DNA of 64,000 bases from Arsenophonus sp964026495 (GCF_964026495.1 NZ_OZ032148.1:682001-746000); one strand, 5' to 3'. Positions 28,891 to 38,495 are shown, counted from the first letter of the stretch. Notes: a model not told the origin generated them from the letters alone. Program-made: numbers and translations.

Positions 28891-30786
28891 TTGAATGCTA
28901 ATAAAAAAAAACGTAACCATTTACGTGATTATACAGCTGAATCTACATTATTTATGCGCAGAGCATGTATATCTTTTAGTATTATCATAATATTAGTAAT
29001 GATTTTAATCACTAATTTATATAATTTACAAGTCATAAAGCATGATGACTATAAAACTCTATCTAATGATAATCGCATAAAACTAGTACCTATTCCACCA
29101 ACTAGAGGAATTATTTATGATAGGAATGGTATTCCTATTGCATTAAATCGTACTGTTTATCAATTAGAATTAATGCCTGAAAAGATAAACAATATAGAAG
29201 AAGTATTTCATGAATTACGTGATCTCATTAATTTAACAAATGAAGATATTAGAAACTTTAAAAAAGAATGCAAACACTCGCGAGCCTTTACCTATGTACC
29301 TTTAAAAACTTCACTCAATGAAATACAAGTAGCTCGTTTTTCAGTAAATCAATATCGATTTCCTGGTGTTGAAATAAAAAGTTACCAACGCCGTTATTAT
29401 CCTTATGGTGCCACTCTTAGTCACATTATTGGTTACGTTGCTAAAATTAATGATAAAGATATAACACGTTTAGAAAATCATGGTCTAATAAAAAATTATA
29501 CTGCTACTCATGATATTGGTAAACTGGGTATAGAACGTTATTATGAAAATATTTTACATGGAAAAACAGGTTATGAAGAAGTTGAAGTTAATAACCGTGG
29601 AAAAATAATACGTCAACTTCATGAACAAGCTCCACATGCTGGTAAGGATATTTATTTAACTATTGATCTTGATTTACAAATAAAAATAGAAAAATTACTA
29701 AAAAATAACCGTGCTGCTGTGGTTGTTACAGACCCACGTAATGCAGACATACTTGCTCTTATTTCAAAACCAAGTTACGACCCTAATTTATTTGTTAATG
29801 GTATTTCTTACCAAGATTACCAAGTTTTATTAAACAATCCAGATCATCCATTGATTAATAGAACCACGCAAGGATTATATCCACCTGCTTCAACTGTAAA
29901 ACCATTTATAGCCATTGCCGCATTAAGTGAAAATATTATCACTATAAATTCTACTATTGTTGATCCTGGTTGGTGGCAACTACCCAACTCTGAAAAACGT
30001 TACAGAGATTGGAAAAAATTGGGACATGGTAAATTAAATGTTATTAAAGCTATTATTGAATCAGCAGATACTTTTTTTTATCAAATTTCTTATGATATGG
30101 GTATCGATCGCATATCAACTTGGATGAAAAAATTTGGTTATGGACATTATACTGGCATTGATCTTGAAGAAGAACGTTCAGGTATTATGCCAACACGTGA
30201 ATGGAAACAAAAAAAATACAAAAAACCTTGGTATCATGGAGATACAATTCCAATAGGAATTGGTCAAGGTTATTGGATAACAACACCAATGCAAATGATA
30301 AAAGCATTAATGATTTTAATTAATAATGGAATTGTAAAAATTCCACATCTTTTATATGGCACTAAACTAGGAGATACAATGATACCATACAAAGAAAAAA
30401 AACAGTTAAAAATTAATAATATTCATACGCCATTTTGGGAATTAGCAAAAGAAGGAATGTATGGTGTTGCTAATGCGTCAAATGGTACGGCTTATAAACA
30501 CTTTATAAATACTAGTTACAAAGCTGCTGTTAAATCAGGTACAGCACAAATATTTAGCTATGAAACATATAACACTGATAAACTTGCTGAGCATTTACGT
30601 GATCACAAATTAATGATTGGATTTGCACCTTATCAAAATCCGATAGTTTCTGTTGCGATTATTCTTGAAAATGCTGGTACTGGATCAAATATTGGAGATT
30701 TAGTTCGTAATATTTTTGATTATGTATTACTTAACAAAAATACTCATAAAAGAAACTTTAATAATACCTCTTTAGAGGAAGAATAA
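28891..30786 (+). CDS. mrdA: penicillin-binding protein 2 (elongasome transpeptidase)
   Basis: Class B transpeptidase that crosslinks lateral-wall peptidoglycan with RodA. 631 residues (633 in E. coli). One N-terminal membrane anchor (~28-48), a pedestal domain (~60-230), and the transpeptidase domain with SxxK as STVKPF (Ser near 334), SxN-type motif SADTFF and KSGTAQ. The start is TTG with ATAGGTT six bases upstream; the next residues align with E. coli RDYTAES. It is followed nine bases later by mrdB. Together they imply a rod-shaped cell wall program. Confidence 0.96.
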   Translation: MNANKKKRNHLRDYTAESTLFMRRACISFSIIIILVMILITNLYNLQVIKHDDYKTLSNDNRIKLVPIPPTRGIIYDRNGIPIALNRTVYQLELMPEKINNIEEVFHELRDLINLTNEDIRNFKKECKHSRAFTYVPLKTSLNEIQVARFSVNQYRFPGVEIKSYQRRYYPYGATLSHIIGYVAKINDKDITRLENHGLIKNYTATHDIGKLGIERYYENILHGKTGYEEVEVNNRGKIIRQLHEQAPHAGKDIYLTIDLDLQIKIEKLLKNNRAAVVVTDPRNADILALISKPSYDPNLFVNGISYQDYQVLLNNPDHPLINRTTQGLYPPASTVKPFIAIAALSENIITINSTIVDPGWWQLPNSEKRYRDWKKLGHGKLNVIKAIIESADTFFYQISYDMGIDRISTWMKKFGYGHYTGIDLEEERSGIMPTREWKQKKYKKPWYHGDTIPIGIGQGYWITTPMQMIKALMILINNGIVKIPHLLYGTKLGDTMIPYKEKKQLKINNIHTPFWELAKEGMYGVANASNGTAYKHFINTSYKAAVKSGTAQIFSYETYNTDKLAEHLRDHKLMIGFAPYQNPIVSVAIILENAGTGSNIGDLVRNIFDYVLLNKNTHKRNFNNTSLEEE

Positions 30787-30795
30787 TAAATAGAT

Positions 30796-31908
30796 ATGAA
30801 TGATAACTTACAGAAATTATCTATATTTACACGTTTACATATTGATATTTTTATGTTTTTAATTATTCTTACCTTAATAACATATAGTGTCTTAATTATG
30901 TGGAGTGCAAGTGGGCAAGATATTCATATCATGAAACGTAAAATAATACAAATTACCATTGGTTTGGTTATCATGATTTTTATGGCACAAATATCACCAC
31001 GTATATATGAAAAATTAGCTCCTTTTGTATATATATTTTGTTTAATATTACTAATTTTTGTGGATATATTTGGACAAACAAGTAAAGGAGCACAAAGATG
31101 GTTAGAGTTTGGATTTATTCGTTTTCAACCATCAGAAATAGCTAAAATTGCAGTTCCATTAATGGTAGATCGTTTTTTAAACAGAAATTTTTATCCTTTA
31201 ACATTTAAAAACACAATGTTTGCTTTAATATTAATATTATTACCAACTCTACTTGTTGCAGCACAACCTGATCTTGGTACATCAATTTTAATCGCTGCTT
31301 CTGGATTATTTATTCTTTTTTTAGCTGGGATAAATTGGAAATTTATGATTGTAGCTATTAGTGGTATCCTTTTTTTTATTCCTATTTTATGGTTTTTTTT
31401 AATGCACGATTATCAACGTAATCGTATTATGATGTTACTAAATCCAGAAATGGATCCACTAGGTGCTGGATATCATATTATACAATCAAAAATTGCTATT
31501 GGTTCTGGAGGTTTATTTGGGAAGAACTGGTTACATGGAACACAATCACAATTAGAATTTTTACCAGAACGTCATACTGATTTTATTTTTGCAGTAATAG
31601 CTGAAGAACTTGGATTAATAGGAGTTATTATTTTACTTATATTATATTTACTATTAATAATACGTGGATTAATAATTGCAACAAATGCACAAAACACTTT
31701 TGGTAGAATTATGGTTGGCGGACTAATGTTAATTTTATTTATTTATATTTTTGTTAATATAGGAATGGTTAGTGGTATTTTACCTGTAGTGGGTGTACCT
31801 TTACCATTAATCAGTTATGGTGGATCTTCATTTATTGTATTGATGGCAGGATTTGGTATTATTATGTCCATTCATACACACAGAAAATTATTATCAAATA
31901 ATTTATAA
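30796..31908 (+). CDS. mrdB: RodA peptidoglycan glycosyltransferase (SEDS)
   Basis: SEDS-family glycosyltransferase that polymerises lipid II for cell elongation, paired with PBP2. 370 residues, as E. coli RodA, with about ten transmembrane helices. Conserved loops include KGAQRWLEFGFIRFQPSEIAK, AAQPDLGTSILI, FLPERHTDFIFAVIAEELG and the C-terminal PVVGVPLPLISYGGSS. Ends in a strong palindrome at 31911-31953. Confidence 0.96.
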   Translation: MNDNLQKLSIFTRLHIDIFMFLIILTLITYSVLIMWSASGQDIHIMKRKIIQITIGLVIMIFMAQISPRIYEKLAPFVYIFCLILLIFVDIFGQTSKGAQRWLEFGFIRFQPSEIAKIAVPLMVDRFLNRNFYPLTFKNTMFALILILLPTLLVAAQPDLGTSILIAASGLFILFLAGINWKFMIVAISGILFFIPILWFFLMHDYQRNRIMMLLNPEMDPLGAGYHIIQSKIAIGSGGLFGKNWLHGTQSQLEFLPERHTDFIFAVIAEELGLIGVIILLILYLLLIIRGLIIATNAQNTFGRIMVGGLMLILFIYIFVNIGMVSGILPVVGVPLPLISYGGSSFIVLMAGFGIIMSIHTHRKLLSNNL

Positions 31909-31910
31909 AT

Positions 31911-31953
31911 TAAAAACATACAAAATATATTATATATATTTTGTATGTTTTTA
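31911..31953 (+). terminator. long perfect inverted repeat just after mrdB
   Basis: Twenty paired bases on each side (TAAAAACATACAAAATATAT with its exact complement) around a 3-base loop at 31931-31933, starting 2 bases after the mrdB stop codon. The 3' arm ends in TTTTT. It should terminate or protect the mrdA-mrdB transcript, although the stem is almost entirely A-T. Confidence 0.6.
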
Positions 31954-32040
31954 AAATAAAATACATTTAAAAATTTTATATGATATCAATATAATCAAAT
32001 CATAAAAAAAATAACTAGGGATATATGAGTATTAAATTAT

Positions 32041-32069
32041 TTGACAAAAAATATATTTAATCATGTAAT
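32041..32069 (+). promoter_or_regulatory. near-consensus sigma-70 promoter upstream of dacA
   Basis: TTGACA (32041-32046), 17-base spacer, TGTAAT (32064-32069). It points toward dacA but lies about 590 bases upstream of its ATG, so it is either a long-leader dacA promoter or the leftover rlpA promoter. Confidence 0.4.
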
Positions 32070-32662
32070 CATATGAGTCATAAAAATATTCTTATGTGAT
32101 TTAAAAAATTATTTTTTGCTTACTTTAAACTCATAAAAAATTAGTAATATTATCTATATATTTTTATTAAAAAATTCTTAATTTAATTACTAATAAAAAT
32201 AAAAAAAATCTTATACACAATCTGTTTTATCATATAGTATATAATACTACTTAAGAAATCATTAAATTAATGCTTCTTAAAGCTATATTTTTATTTTTTT
32301 CTTATATAAAAGAAATAGTAGAATCATATAAATAAATATTAACATACATGACAAACGTTAAAAATTATATTTTTATATTAATATTATTAAAAATATAATA
32401 AAAATATTTTAAAAAAGAATATTGTTAATAATTTTTATCAATATAATGATTGTTAATCAACAATACGTAATTCTGTATAGATATGAAAATATAAATATAA
32501 TCAAATTTTGCAAAAAATACTGTGATATTATTTAATCTCTGAAAATTTAATTAATATTTAAAAATCATTAAATTATGAAATTTATAATTTAATTTTATTT
32601 TAAATAAAACTAATGATATTTTCATTAACATTTTAATAATAAAACCAAGCACATTATATTTT

Positions 32663-33877
32663 ATGAAATATCTATTTTTTTTGCAATTTATACGCATAAT
32701 GATATTAAATATTACTATTATATTTTCAATTATAACATTTGCTAACATAAAAACTACATCTCCTAATTTTATCGACTTAAAACATCCAGACATTAACGCT
32801 GCATCTTATATTCTTATGGATTATTATTCAGGAAAAATTTTATCTGAAAAAAATGCTGACTACCGTCGTAGTCCGGCTAGTTTAACTAAATTAATGACAA
32901 CTTATACAATTGGAAAAAAAATTAAAACTGGTCAAATAAGTATGAATGATATAGTCATTATTGACAAAAATTCATGGATAAATAACCAAATTTTTAAAGG
33001 CTCTTCGCTCATGTTCTTAAAGCATGGTGATCGAGTCTCTGTATCCCAATTAATGAGAGGTATTAATTTACAATCTGGTAATGATGCTTGTGTCGCTATA
33101 GCAAAATATATTGCTGGTGATGAAACTAATTTTATTAAATTAATGAATTATAATGCAAAAAAACTGGGATTAAAAAATACTCACTTTCTTACTGTACATG
33201 GGTTAGATTTTAATGGACAATATAGTTCAGCACATGATATCGCATTAATTGCACAAGCTTTAATTCGTGAGATTCCAGAATATTCAATTTATAAAGAAAA
33301 AGAATTTACTTTTAACAACATTCGTCAATTAAACCGCAATACTTTATTATGGAATAAAAATATTAATGTTGATGGTATTAAAACAGGATACACTGCAGCT
33401 GCAGGATATAATCTAGCTGCCTCTGCTATCCAAGGAAATATGCGATTAATATCGGTTTTATTAGGTGCTCATAGCAGTAATATACGAAATACAGAAAGTA
33501 CAAAATTATTAATTTGGGGATTTAATAATTTTGAAACCATTAAATTATTCGAAAAAAAAATACAATTGATTACTCTACCTATTTTATTTGGTGATAAACA
33601 TCAAGTATCGCTAGGGATTAACAAAAATTTTTACATAACAATTCCACGTGGACATAGTAAGGATATAAAAATTCATTATAAATTTAATAATAATATCTTG
33701 CGAGCACCTTTTAAAAAAAACAAAATTGTAGGATATATTATAGTAACATTAGACAAAAAAATTATTGAACAAAGACCTTTAATTTCATTAATAGAAGTCA
33801 ATAATGGCAATATTTTCAATAAAATAATTGATTATTTTAAATTATTTTATTATTTTTTATGTAATTATAATATATAA
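32663..33877 (+). CDS. dacA: D-alanyl-D-alanine carboxypeptidase PBP5
   Basis: Trims the terminal D-Ala of peptidoglycan stem peptides in the periplasm. 404 residues against 403. N-terminal signal sequence (~1-30); catalytic SxxK is SLTKLM in SPASLTKLMT, SxN is SGND, and KTG is KTGYTAAAGYN. A C-terminal beta-rich domain (~290-380) precedes an amphipathic helix (NKIIDYFKLFYYF) that in E. coli anchors PBP5 to the membrane. dacA rather than dacC or dacD is chosen by position upstream of lipB. Confidence 0.93.
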   Translation: MKYLFFLQFIRIMILNITIIFSIITFANIKTTSPNFIDLKHPDINAASYILMDYYSGKILSEKNADYRRSPASLTKLMTTYTIGKKIKTGQISMNDIVIIDKNSWINNQIFKGSSLMFLKHGDRVSVSQLMRGINLQSGNDACVAIAKYIAGDETNFIKLMNYNAKKLGLKNTHFLTVHGLDFNGQYSSAHDIALIAQALIREIPEYSIYKEKEFTFNNIRQLNRNTLLWNKNINVDGIKTGYTAAAGYNLAASAIQGNMRLISVLLGAHSSNIRNTESTKLLIWGFNNFETIKLFEKKIQLITLPILFGDKHQVSLGINKNFYITIPRGHSKDIKIHYKFNNNILRAPFKKNKIVGYIIVTLDKKIIEQRPLISLIEVNNGNIFNKIIDYFKLFYYFLCNYNI

Positions 33878-34293
33878 TATTGTTTATCATATTTTTCTCA
33901 AAGAAAATTTCAAAACACTAATAATTATATTTATTATCTATTTTATATAAATTTAAAAATTAAGTCAAAACATAAATTTTCTAAAATAACGTATTATTAT
34001 TTTATAAATTGAAAAATAAAAAATGAAGTCACATAAATTAATCAATACTTTTCAATATAAAATATATACTATATTGCTATTAATAATCTTTTTACTTATC
34101 TATAATAATTAAAATTTATCTTTACAAATAAGTATACATTAAATTTTTTATTAAACATCAATACAAAAACTAATAAAAAATTTGTAATTTAATTATAAAA
34201 ATTATATATAATCACTTAAAAAATTTTTCTTTTATTATAGAAAAATTATATATTATAATTAATAAAATAATTTTTACTGATCATATAGATTAT
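33878..34293. other. spacer between dacA and lipB, former ybeD position
   Basis: E. coli ybeD (87 residues) lies here. A 29-codon frame from 34023 contains KLIN-TFQYKI, faintly like the YbeD start KLNELLEFPTPFTYKV, and then ends. This is weak evidence for a remnant. Confidence 0.3.
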
Positions 34294-34368
34294 ATTATCA
34301 AAAATATCAAAAATAACATTATATTACGTCAATTCGGTCTTCATGCTTACCAATCTATTATAGATTTT

Positions 34369-34932
34369 ATGCATGAATTTACAAAAAAAAGGACCATCAA
34401 TACTCCAGATGAAATTTGGCTACTTGAACATTACCCCGTTTTTACACAAGGTAAAACAGGAAAAAAAGAACATTTATTAGAATCAAGTAATATTCCAGTC
34501 ATTCAATCAGACCGTGGTGGGCAAATAACCTATCATGGACCTGGTCAATTAATAATGTATGTTTTATTGGATTTAAAACGTCATAATATTAACGTAAAAA
34601 AATTAGTTCACATACTAGAAAATACAGTTATTCATACTTTAAATGAATTAGGTATTGCAAGTTGTTCACAAGATAAATTTCCAGGTGTTTATATCAATAA
34701 AAAAAAAATTTGCTCTTTAGGACTACGTATTCATAAAGGTTGTAGCATGCATGGATTAGCATTAAATGTTAATATGGACCTCACACCATTTCAAAAAATC
34801 AATCCTTGTGGTCATATTGGTATGCAAATGACTCAAATACATACATTTATTCCAAATATTCAAATTAAAGATATAGAACCTTTAATTATAAAAAACTTTT
34901 GTAAGTTATTACAATTACAAACTATTCATTAA
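34369..34932 (+). CDS. lipB: octanoyltransferase LipB, no canonical start codon for its full N-terminus
   Basis: Transfers octanoyl from acyl carrier protein to lipoyl domains; LipA then inserts sulphur. The first ATG (34369) yields 187 residues starting MHEFTKKR, which is residue 23 of the 213-residue E. coli protein. The missing residues are encoded in the same open frame just upstream (ILRQFGLHAYQSIIDF matches ILVRQLGLQPYEPISQA), and that frame is open from 34177. It contains no ATG, GTG or TTG; only ATT, ATC and ATA codons are available. Catalytic Lys (KKICSLGLR) and Cys (INPCGH) and the DRGGQITYHGPGQ motif are intact. Either a non-AUG start is used or a shortened enzyme is made. Confidence 0.88.
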   Translation: MHEFTKKRTINTPDEIWLLEHYPVFTQGKTGKKEHLLESSNIPVIQSDRGGQITYHGPGQLIMYVLLDLKRHNINVKKLVHILENTVIHTLNELGIASCSQDKFPGVYINKKKICSLGLRIHKGCSMHGLALNVNMDLTPFQKINPCGHIGMQMTQIHTFIPNIQIKDIEPLIIKNFCKLLQLQTIH

Positions 34933-35039
34933 ATAAAAAAATTAATTTTAACAAAAATTCACCAATAATAAAAAATATTATATAAAAATAATTATTGATA
35001 ATAAAATGAAATAGATTATCTTATATACAATAAAATAAA

Positions 35040-36023
35040 ATGGATAACAAAAGTGTTATGAGTAAAAATATTGAAATAAAAAATAAGTGGCAATATCCTA
35101 GTTCTGAGAAAAAATCATCAATTCCTATAAAAAATATTACACAAGACTATGAAAAAATACTAAAAAAACCTACATGGCTTAAAATAAAAATACCTAATGA
35201 TTTTACTCGTATAAATAAAATCAAAAATGCGATGCGAAAAAATGGTCTACATTCAGTATGTGAAGAAGCTTCCTGCCCCAATCTTTCTGAGTGTTTTAAT
35301 AGAGGTACTGCTACTTTTATGATTTTAGGTGCTATTTGTACTCGAAATTGTCCATTTTGCGATGTTACTCATGGACGTCCTAGTAAACCTGACCCAAACG
35401 AACCTATAAAATTAGCAAAAACTATCAAAGATATGGGTTTAAATTACATTGTGATTACTTCTGTCAATCGTGATGATCTACATGATGGAGGAGCAAAACA
35501 TTTCGCTGATTGTATAATGTCTATTAGAAATAAAAATCCCAATATTAAAATAGAAATACTTGTTCCTGATTTTCGTGGACGAACAAACCAAGCTTTAAAA
35601 ATTTTATCTACAGTACCACCAGATGTTTTTAATCATAACATTGAAAATGTACCTCGTATATATAAAAAAATTCGTCCTGGAGCAAATTATCAAGGATCGT
35701 TAAAATTACTGGAAAAATTTAAAATAATAAACCCTAACATACCAACAAAATCAGGATTAATGGTTGGATTAGGTGAAACAAATCAAGAAATACAAGATGT
35801 TATGTATGACTTAAAAAAACATGGTGTTACTATGATTACTATAGGACAATATCTTCAACCAAGCTCTAATCATTTATCTGTAAAAAGATATGTTAGTCCT
35901 AGAGAATTTCAAAAAATAAAAAAAGAAGCTATAAAAATGGGTTTTACACATGTAGCATGTGGCCCATTAGTACGTTCATCTTATCATGCAGAATTACAAT
36001 CTAAAGGTATAAATATTCAATAA
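35040..36023 (+). CDS. lipA: lipoyl synthase LipA
   Basis: Radical-SAM enzyme inserting two sulphur atoms into octanoyl groups on pyruvate and 2-oxoglutarate dehydrogenase E2 subunits. 327 residues against 321. Both clusters are present: auxiliary cluster cysteines in CEEASCPNLSEC and radical-SAM cysteines in CTRNCPFC. The conserved C-terminal serine that ligates the auxiliary cluster is in RSSYHAE. It follows lipB by about 107 bases. FldA of this window is a plausible electron donor. Confidence 0.96.
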   Translation: MDNKSVMSKNIEIKNKWQYPSSEKKSSIPIKNITQDYEKILKKPTWLKIKIPNDFTRINKIKNAMRKNGLHSVCEEASCPNLSECFNRGTATFMILGAICTRNCPFCDVTHGRPSKPDPNEPIKLAKTIKDMGLNYIVITSVNRDDLHDGGAKHFADCIMSIRNKNPNIKIEILVPDFRGRTNQALKILSTVPPDVFNHNIENVPRIYKKIRPGANYQGSLKLLEKFKIINPNIPTKSGLMVGLGETNQEIQDVMYDLKKHGVTMITIGQYLQPSSNHLSVKRYVSPREFQKIKKEAIKMGFTHVACGPLVRSSYHAELQSKGINIQ

Positions 36024-36058
36024 TTTTTTCTTTTTTTAAGTTAATATATAATAATTAT

Positions 36059-36122
36059 CATAATTAATAAAAAATAAAAAAAAAAATTTATAAAAATTGG
36101 CACTTACCAGTTATTAATTATG
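36059..36122. repeat. 12-base inverted repeat between convergent lipA and rplI
   Basis: CATAATTAATAA (36059-36070) and its exact complement TTATTAATTATG (36111-36122) are separated by 40 bases, between two genes whose 3' ends face each other. It may serve as a shared terminator stem. Confidence 0.35.
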
Positions 36123-36158
36123 AACTTAAAATAAAAATTGATCTATATCCAAAATAAA

Positions 36159-36608
36159 TTATTTAGGAATAATATTAATATTTAGTTTAACTAAAACATC
36201 ATTATGAAATTGCAAAGTAACTTCATGCTGACCAACAGTGCGTAATACACCATGTGGTAAACACACTTCATTTTTTGTAATTGAAATACCTTTTTCAGTA
36301 ACGGCTTCTACAATATCACGACTGCCGATTGAACCAAATAATTTACCTTCATTTCCTGCTTTAGAAGCAATAGTTATAGTTTTTAATTCATTAATTTTTT
36401 CAGCACGTTTTTTAGCAATAGACAAAATATTGGCTAATTTAACTTGCATGTCGGCATAACGCTTTTTAAAAAAAGAAATATTTTTTTTAGTTGCAGGAAC
36501 TGCTTTTCCATGAGGAATTAAATAATTACGTGCATATCCAGCTTTAACATCAACTGTATCACCTAATTTTCCTAAATTTTCTACTTTATCTAATAAAATT
36601 ATTTGCAT
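36159..36608 (-). CDS. rplI: 50S ribosomal protein L9
   Basis: Two-domain L9: N-terminal rRNA-binding domain (MQIILLDKVENLGKLGDTVDVKAGYARNYLIP..., ~1-50), connecting helix, and C-terminal domain. 149 residues, as in E. coli. Last gene of the rpsF-rpsR-rplI operon, 32 bases after rpsR, with CAGGGTAAAAT upstream of the ATG. Confidence 0.97.
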   Translation of the reverse strand: MQIILLDKVENLGKLGDTVDVKAGYARNYLIPHGKAVPATKKNISFFKKRYADMQVKLANILSIAKKRAEKINELKTITIASKAGNEGKLFGSIGSRDIVEAVTEKGISITKNEVCLPHGVLRTVGQHEVTLQFHNDVLVKLNINIIPK

Positions 36609-36640
36609 TATTTTACCCTGAATTCATCATAAACTAAAAA

Positions 36641-36868
36641 TCACTGATGATGATCCGTATATGGTAATAAAGATAAATAACGTGCTCGCTTAATTGCTTG
36701 AGCAAGCTGACGTTGATATTTTGCACTAGTTCCAGTAATACGACTAGGTACAATTTTACCACTTTCAGTAATATAGTTTTTTAATGTTGCAATATCTTTG
36801 TAATCAATTTCTTGAATACCTTCTGCTGTAAATCTACAAAACTTACGACGTCGAAAGTAACGTGGCAT
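36641..36868 (-). CDS. rpsR: 30S ribosomal protein S18
   Basis: Partner of S6 in the 30S platform. 75 residues, nearly identical to E. coli S18 (RRRKFCRFTAEGIQEIDYKD). TTGGAGAAT precedes the ATG. In E. coli priB sits between rpsF and rpsR; here that 269-base interval holds no readable PriB. Confidence 0.98.
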   Translation of the reverse strand: MPRYFRRRKFCRFTAEGIQEIDYKDIATLKNYITESGKIVPSRITGTSAKYQRQLAQAIKRARYLSLLPYTDHHQ

Positions 36869-37137
36869 TTTTTTATATTCTCCAATAATTTATATTTGTA
36901 AGTATTGAAATATCATATATGAAAGAAATGTTTTTTTACAAAATTACAAAATAGAATTTTTATAAAAATTAGATCATTAAAATATTTTTATAATATACTA
37001 TATATCATAAAATTTTGATTTTTTATTTTTAATATACCAATTTTGTAATATCTATATATAAGATTAAAAATATTTATTAAACAAATAAGCATCAAAATTT
37101 TATTTTTAAAATAAAATTAGAACTAGCATTAAAAAAA

Positions 37138-37539
37138 TTAATTTTCTTTATATTCCACTGATTTAATTTTCAATTTTTCTTGATATTCATAAACAGAATC
37201 GTGAGAAAGACAATTTTCTTTATTTTTGATCATCATCGGAGATGATTCCGTAATCACACGTTTAATTCTTATAATCATACTACGGATGATAGCATCATTA
37301 AATCGAAAAATTGTCTCTAATTCATCAATTGTTTCTTGTGGAGCTTCTACATTTATTAGAACATAATGTGCTTTATGTAATTTTTTTATCATATAAGCTA
37401 ATTGACGTCTTCCCCAATCTTCTAAACGATGAATTTTTCCCTGTGCATCAATAATTAATTTAGTATAACGTTCAATCATATTTGATACTGCATCACTTTG
37501 ATCTGGATGAACCATAAAAATAATTTCGTAATGACGCAT
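37138..37539 (-). CDS. rpsF: 30S ribosomal protein S6
   Basis: 133 residues, starting MRHYEIIFMVHPDQSDAV and carrying EDWGRRQLAYMIKKLHKAHYVL, as in E. coli. The C-terminal tail lacks the Glu repeat that RimK extends in E. coli. The ribosome binding site TAAGGAGC lies inside a predicted leader structure (37549-37616), consistent with S6:S18 feedback. Confidence 0.97.
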   Translation of the reverse strand: MRHYEIIFMVHPDQSDAVSNMIERYTKLIIDAQGKIHRLEDWGRRQLAYMIKKLHKAHYVLINVEAPQETIDELETIFRFNDAIIRSMIIRIKRVITESSPMMIKNKENCLSHDSVYEYQEKLKIKSVEYKEN

Positions 37540-37548
37540 AAGTTTTGC

Positions 37549-37616
37549 TCCTTATGGATTATTATATCAACCTCCTCTTCATTGGAATCAACCGCATAAG
37601 ATAATGGAGGTAAGGA
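37549..37616 (-). promoter_or_regulatory. rpsF leader hairpin, likely S6:S18 autoregulatory motif
   Basis: In the minus-strand transcript ACCTCC (37606-37611) pairs with GGAGGT (37570-37575), and the flanking TCCTTA (37611-37616) can pair with TAAGGA (37549-37554), which is the rpsF ribosome binding site. The apical part contains TTATGCGGTT. The segment is far richer in G+C than its surroundings, so it looks conserved. Enterobacteria are known to carry an S6:S18-binding structure in the rpsF leader; that this is the same motif is inferred from position and structure. Confidence 0.6.
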
Positions 37617-37742
37617 ACTTCTTAGTTTATTGCGATTGAAAAAAAACAAATTTTATTATACTTATTTTACAATTAAAATTCAAATAATAGATTACGTATC
37701 TTACTTATATTAAGTATATTTTTAAAATATATTAATAAAAAC

Positions 37743-38495
37743 TCAAACATTAATAAATCGCTGACGAACTATTTCAAATAAACATATCCCTGTTGCAACG
37801 GAAACATTTAAAGAATTAACTTCACCTAACATTGGAATACAAACCAAATCATCACAATTTTTTTTTGTTAAATGTCGAATACCTTTGTTTTCTGTACCCA
37901 TTACTAAAGCAATCGACCCAGTTAATTCTGTATTATATAGCGTATAATTACTTTTAGTAACTGTACCAATAATCCGAATATGATTTTTTTGTAATTGACG
38001 TAATGTTTGAGCAAGATTAGTAACTCTAATTAATGGTATACTTTCAGCAGCACCACAAGCAACTTTTTTAGCTATAGAATTAAGATTAGCAGATTTATCT
38101 TTAGGTATAATAACCATATCAACACCAGCTGCATCTGCACTACGCAAACAAGCACCTAAATTATATGGATCTGTGATACAATCTAGTATAAGTATAAAAG
38201 GAATTTTTATATGAGAAAGCATTATTACTAAATCACTTTCTTTATATTTCTTACCAGGTTTCACTAATGCAACAATACCTTGATGTACAGCATTTTCTGT
38301 TTTACGATCCATCCATTTACGATTCACTATATTTGTAATAATACCTAAATTTTTAAATTGATGAATTAGTGACAATAAACGTTTATTTTTATTTTCTTGA
38401 AGCACATATACTTCTTGAAAACGTAAATAATCTATTTCTAATATTTTTTGCACTGAATGAATGCCATAAATTATTTTATTCATAAATTTATTCAT
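37743..38495 (-). CDS. rlmB: 23S rRNA (guanosine2251-2'-O)-methyltransferase RlmB
   Basis: SpoU-family methyltransferase for Gm2251 in the ribosomal P loop. An N-terminal substrate-binding domain (IYGIHSVQKILE) precedes the SPOUT domain, whose three motifs are DCITDPYNLGACLRSA, ALVMGTENKGIR and NSLNVSVATGICLFE. ATG 38495 gives 250 residues; ATG 38483 would match the E. coli start better (246). It lies between rnr and rpsF, as in E. coli. Confidence 0.95.
   Translation of the reverse strand: MNKFMNKIIYGIHSVQKILEIDYLRFQEVYVLQENKNKRLLSLIHQFKNLGIITNIVNRKWMDRKTENAVHQGIVALVKPGKKYKESDLVIMLSHIKIPFILILDCITDPYNLGACLRSADAAGVDMVIIPKDKSANLNSIAKKVACGAAESIPLIRVTNLAQTLRQLQKNHIRIIGTVTKSNYTLYNTELTGSIALVMGTENKGIRHLTKKNCDDLVCIPMLGEVNSLNVSVATGICLFEIVRQRFINV

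Larger units (their letters stand above)
31909..32662. other. spacer at the former rlpA position
   Basis: E. coli rlpA lies between mrdB and dacA. Only a terminator-like palindrome (31911-31953) and a near-consensus promoter (32041-32069) are seen; no RlpA motif is readable. Confidence 0.5.
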
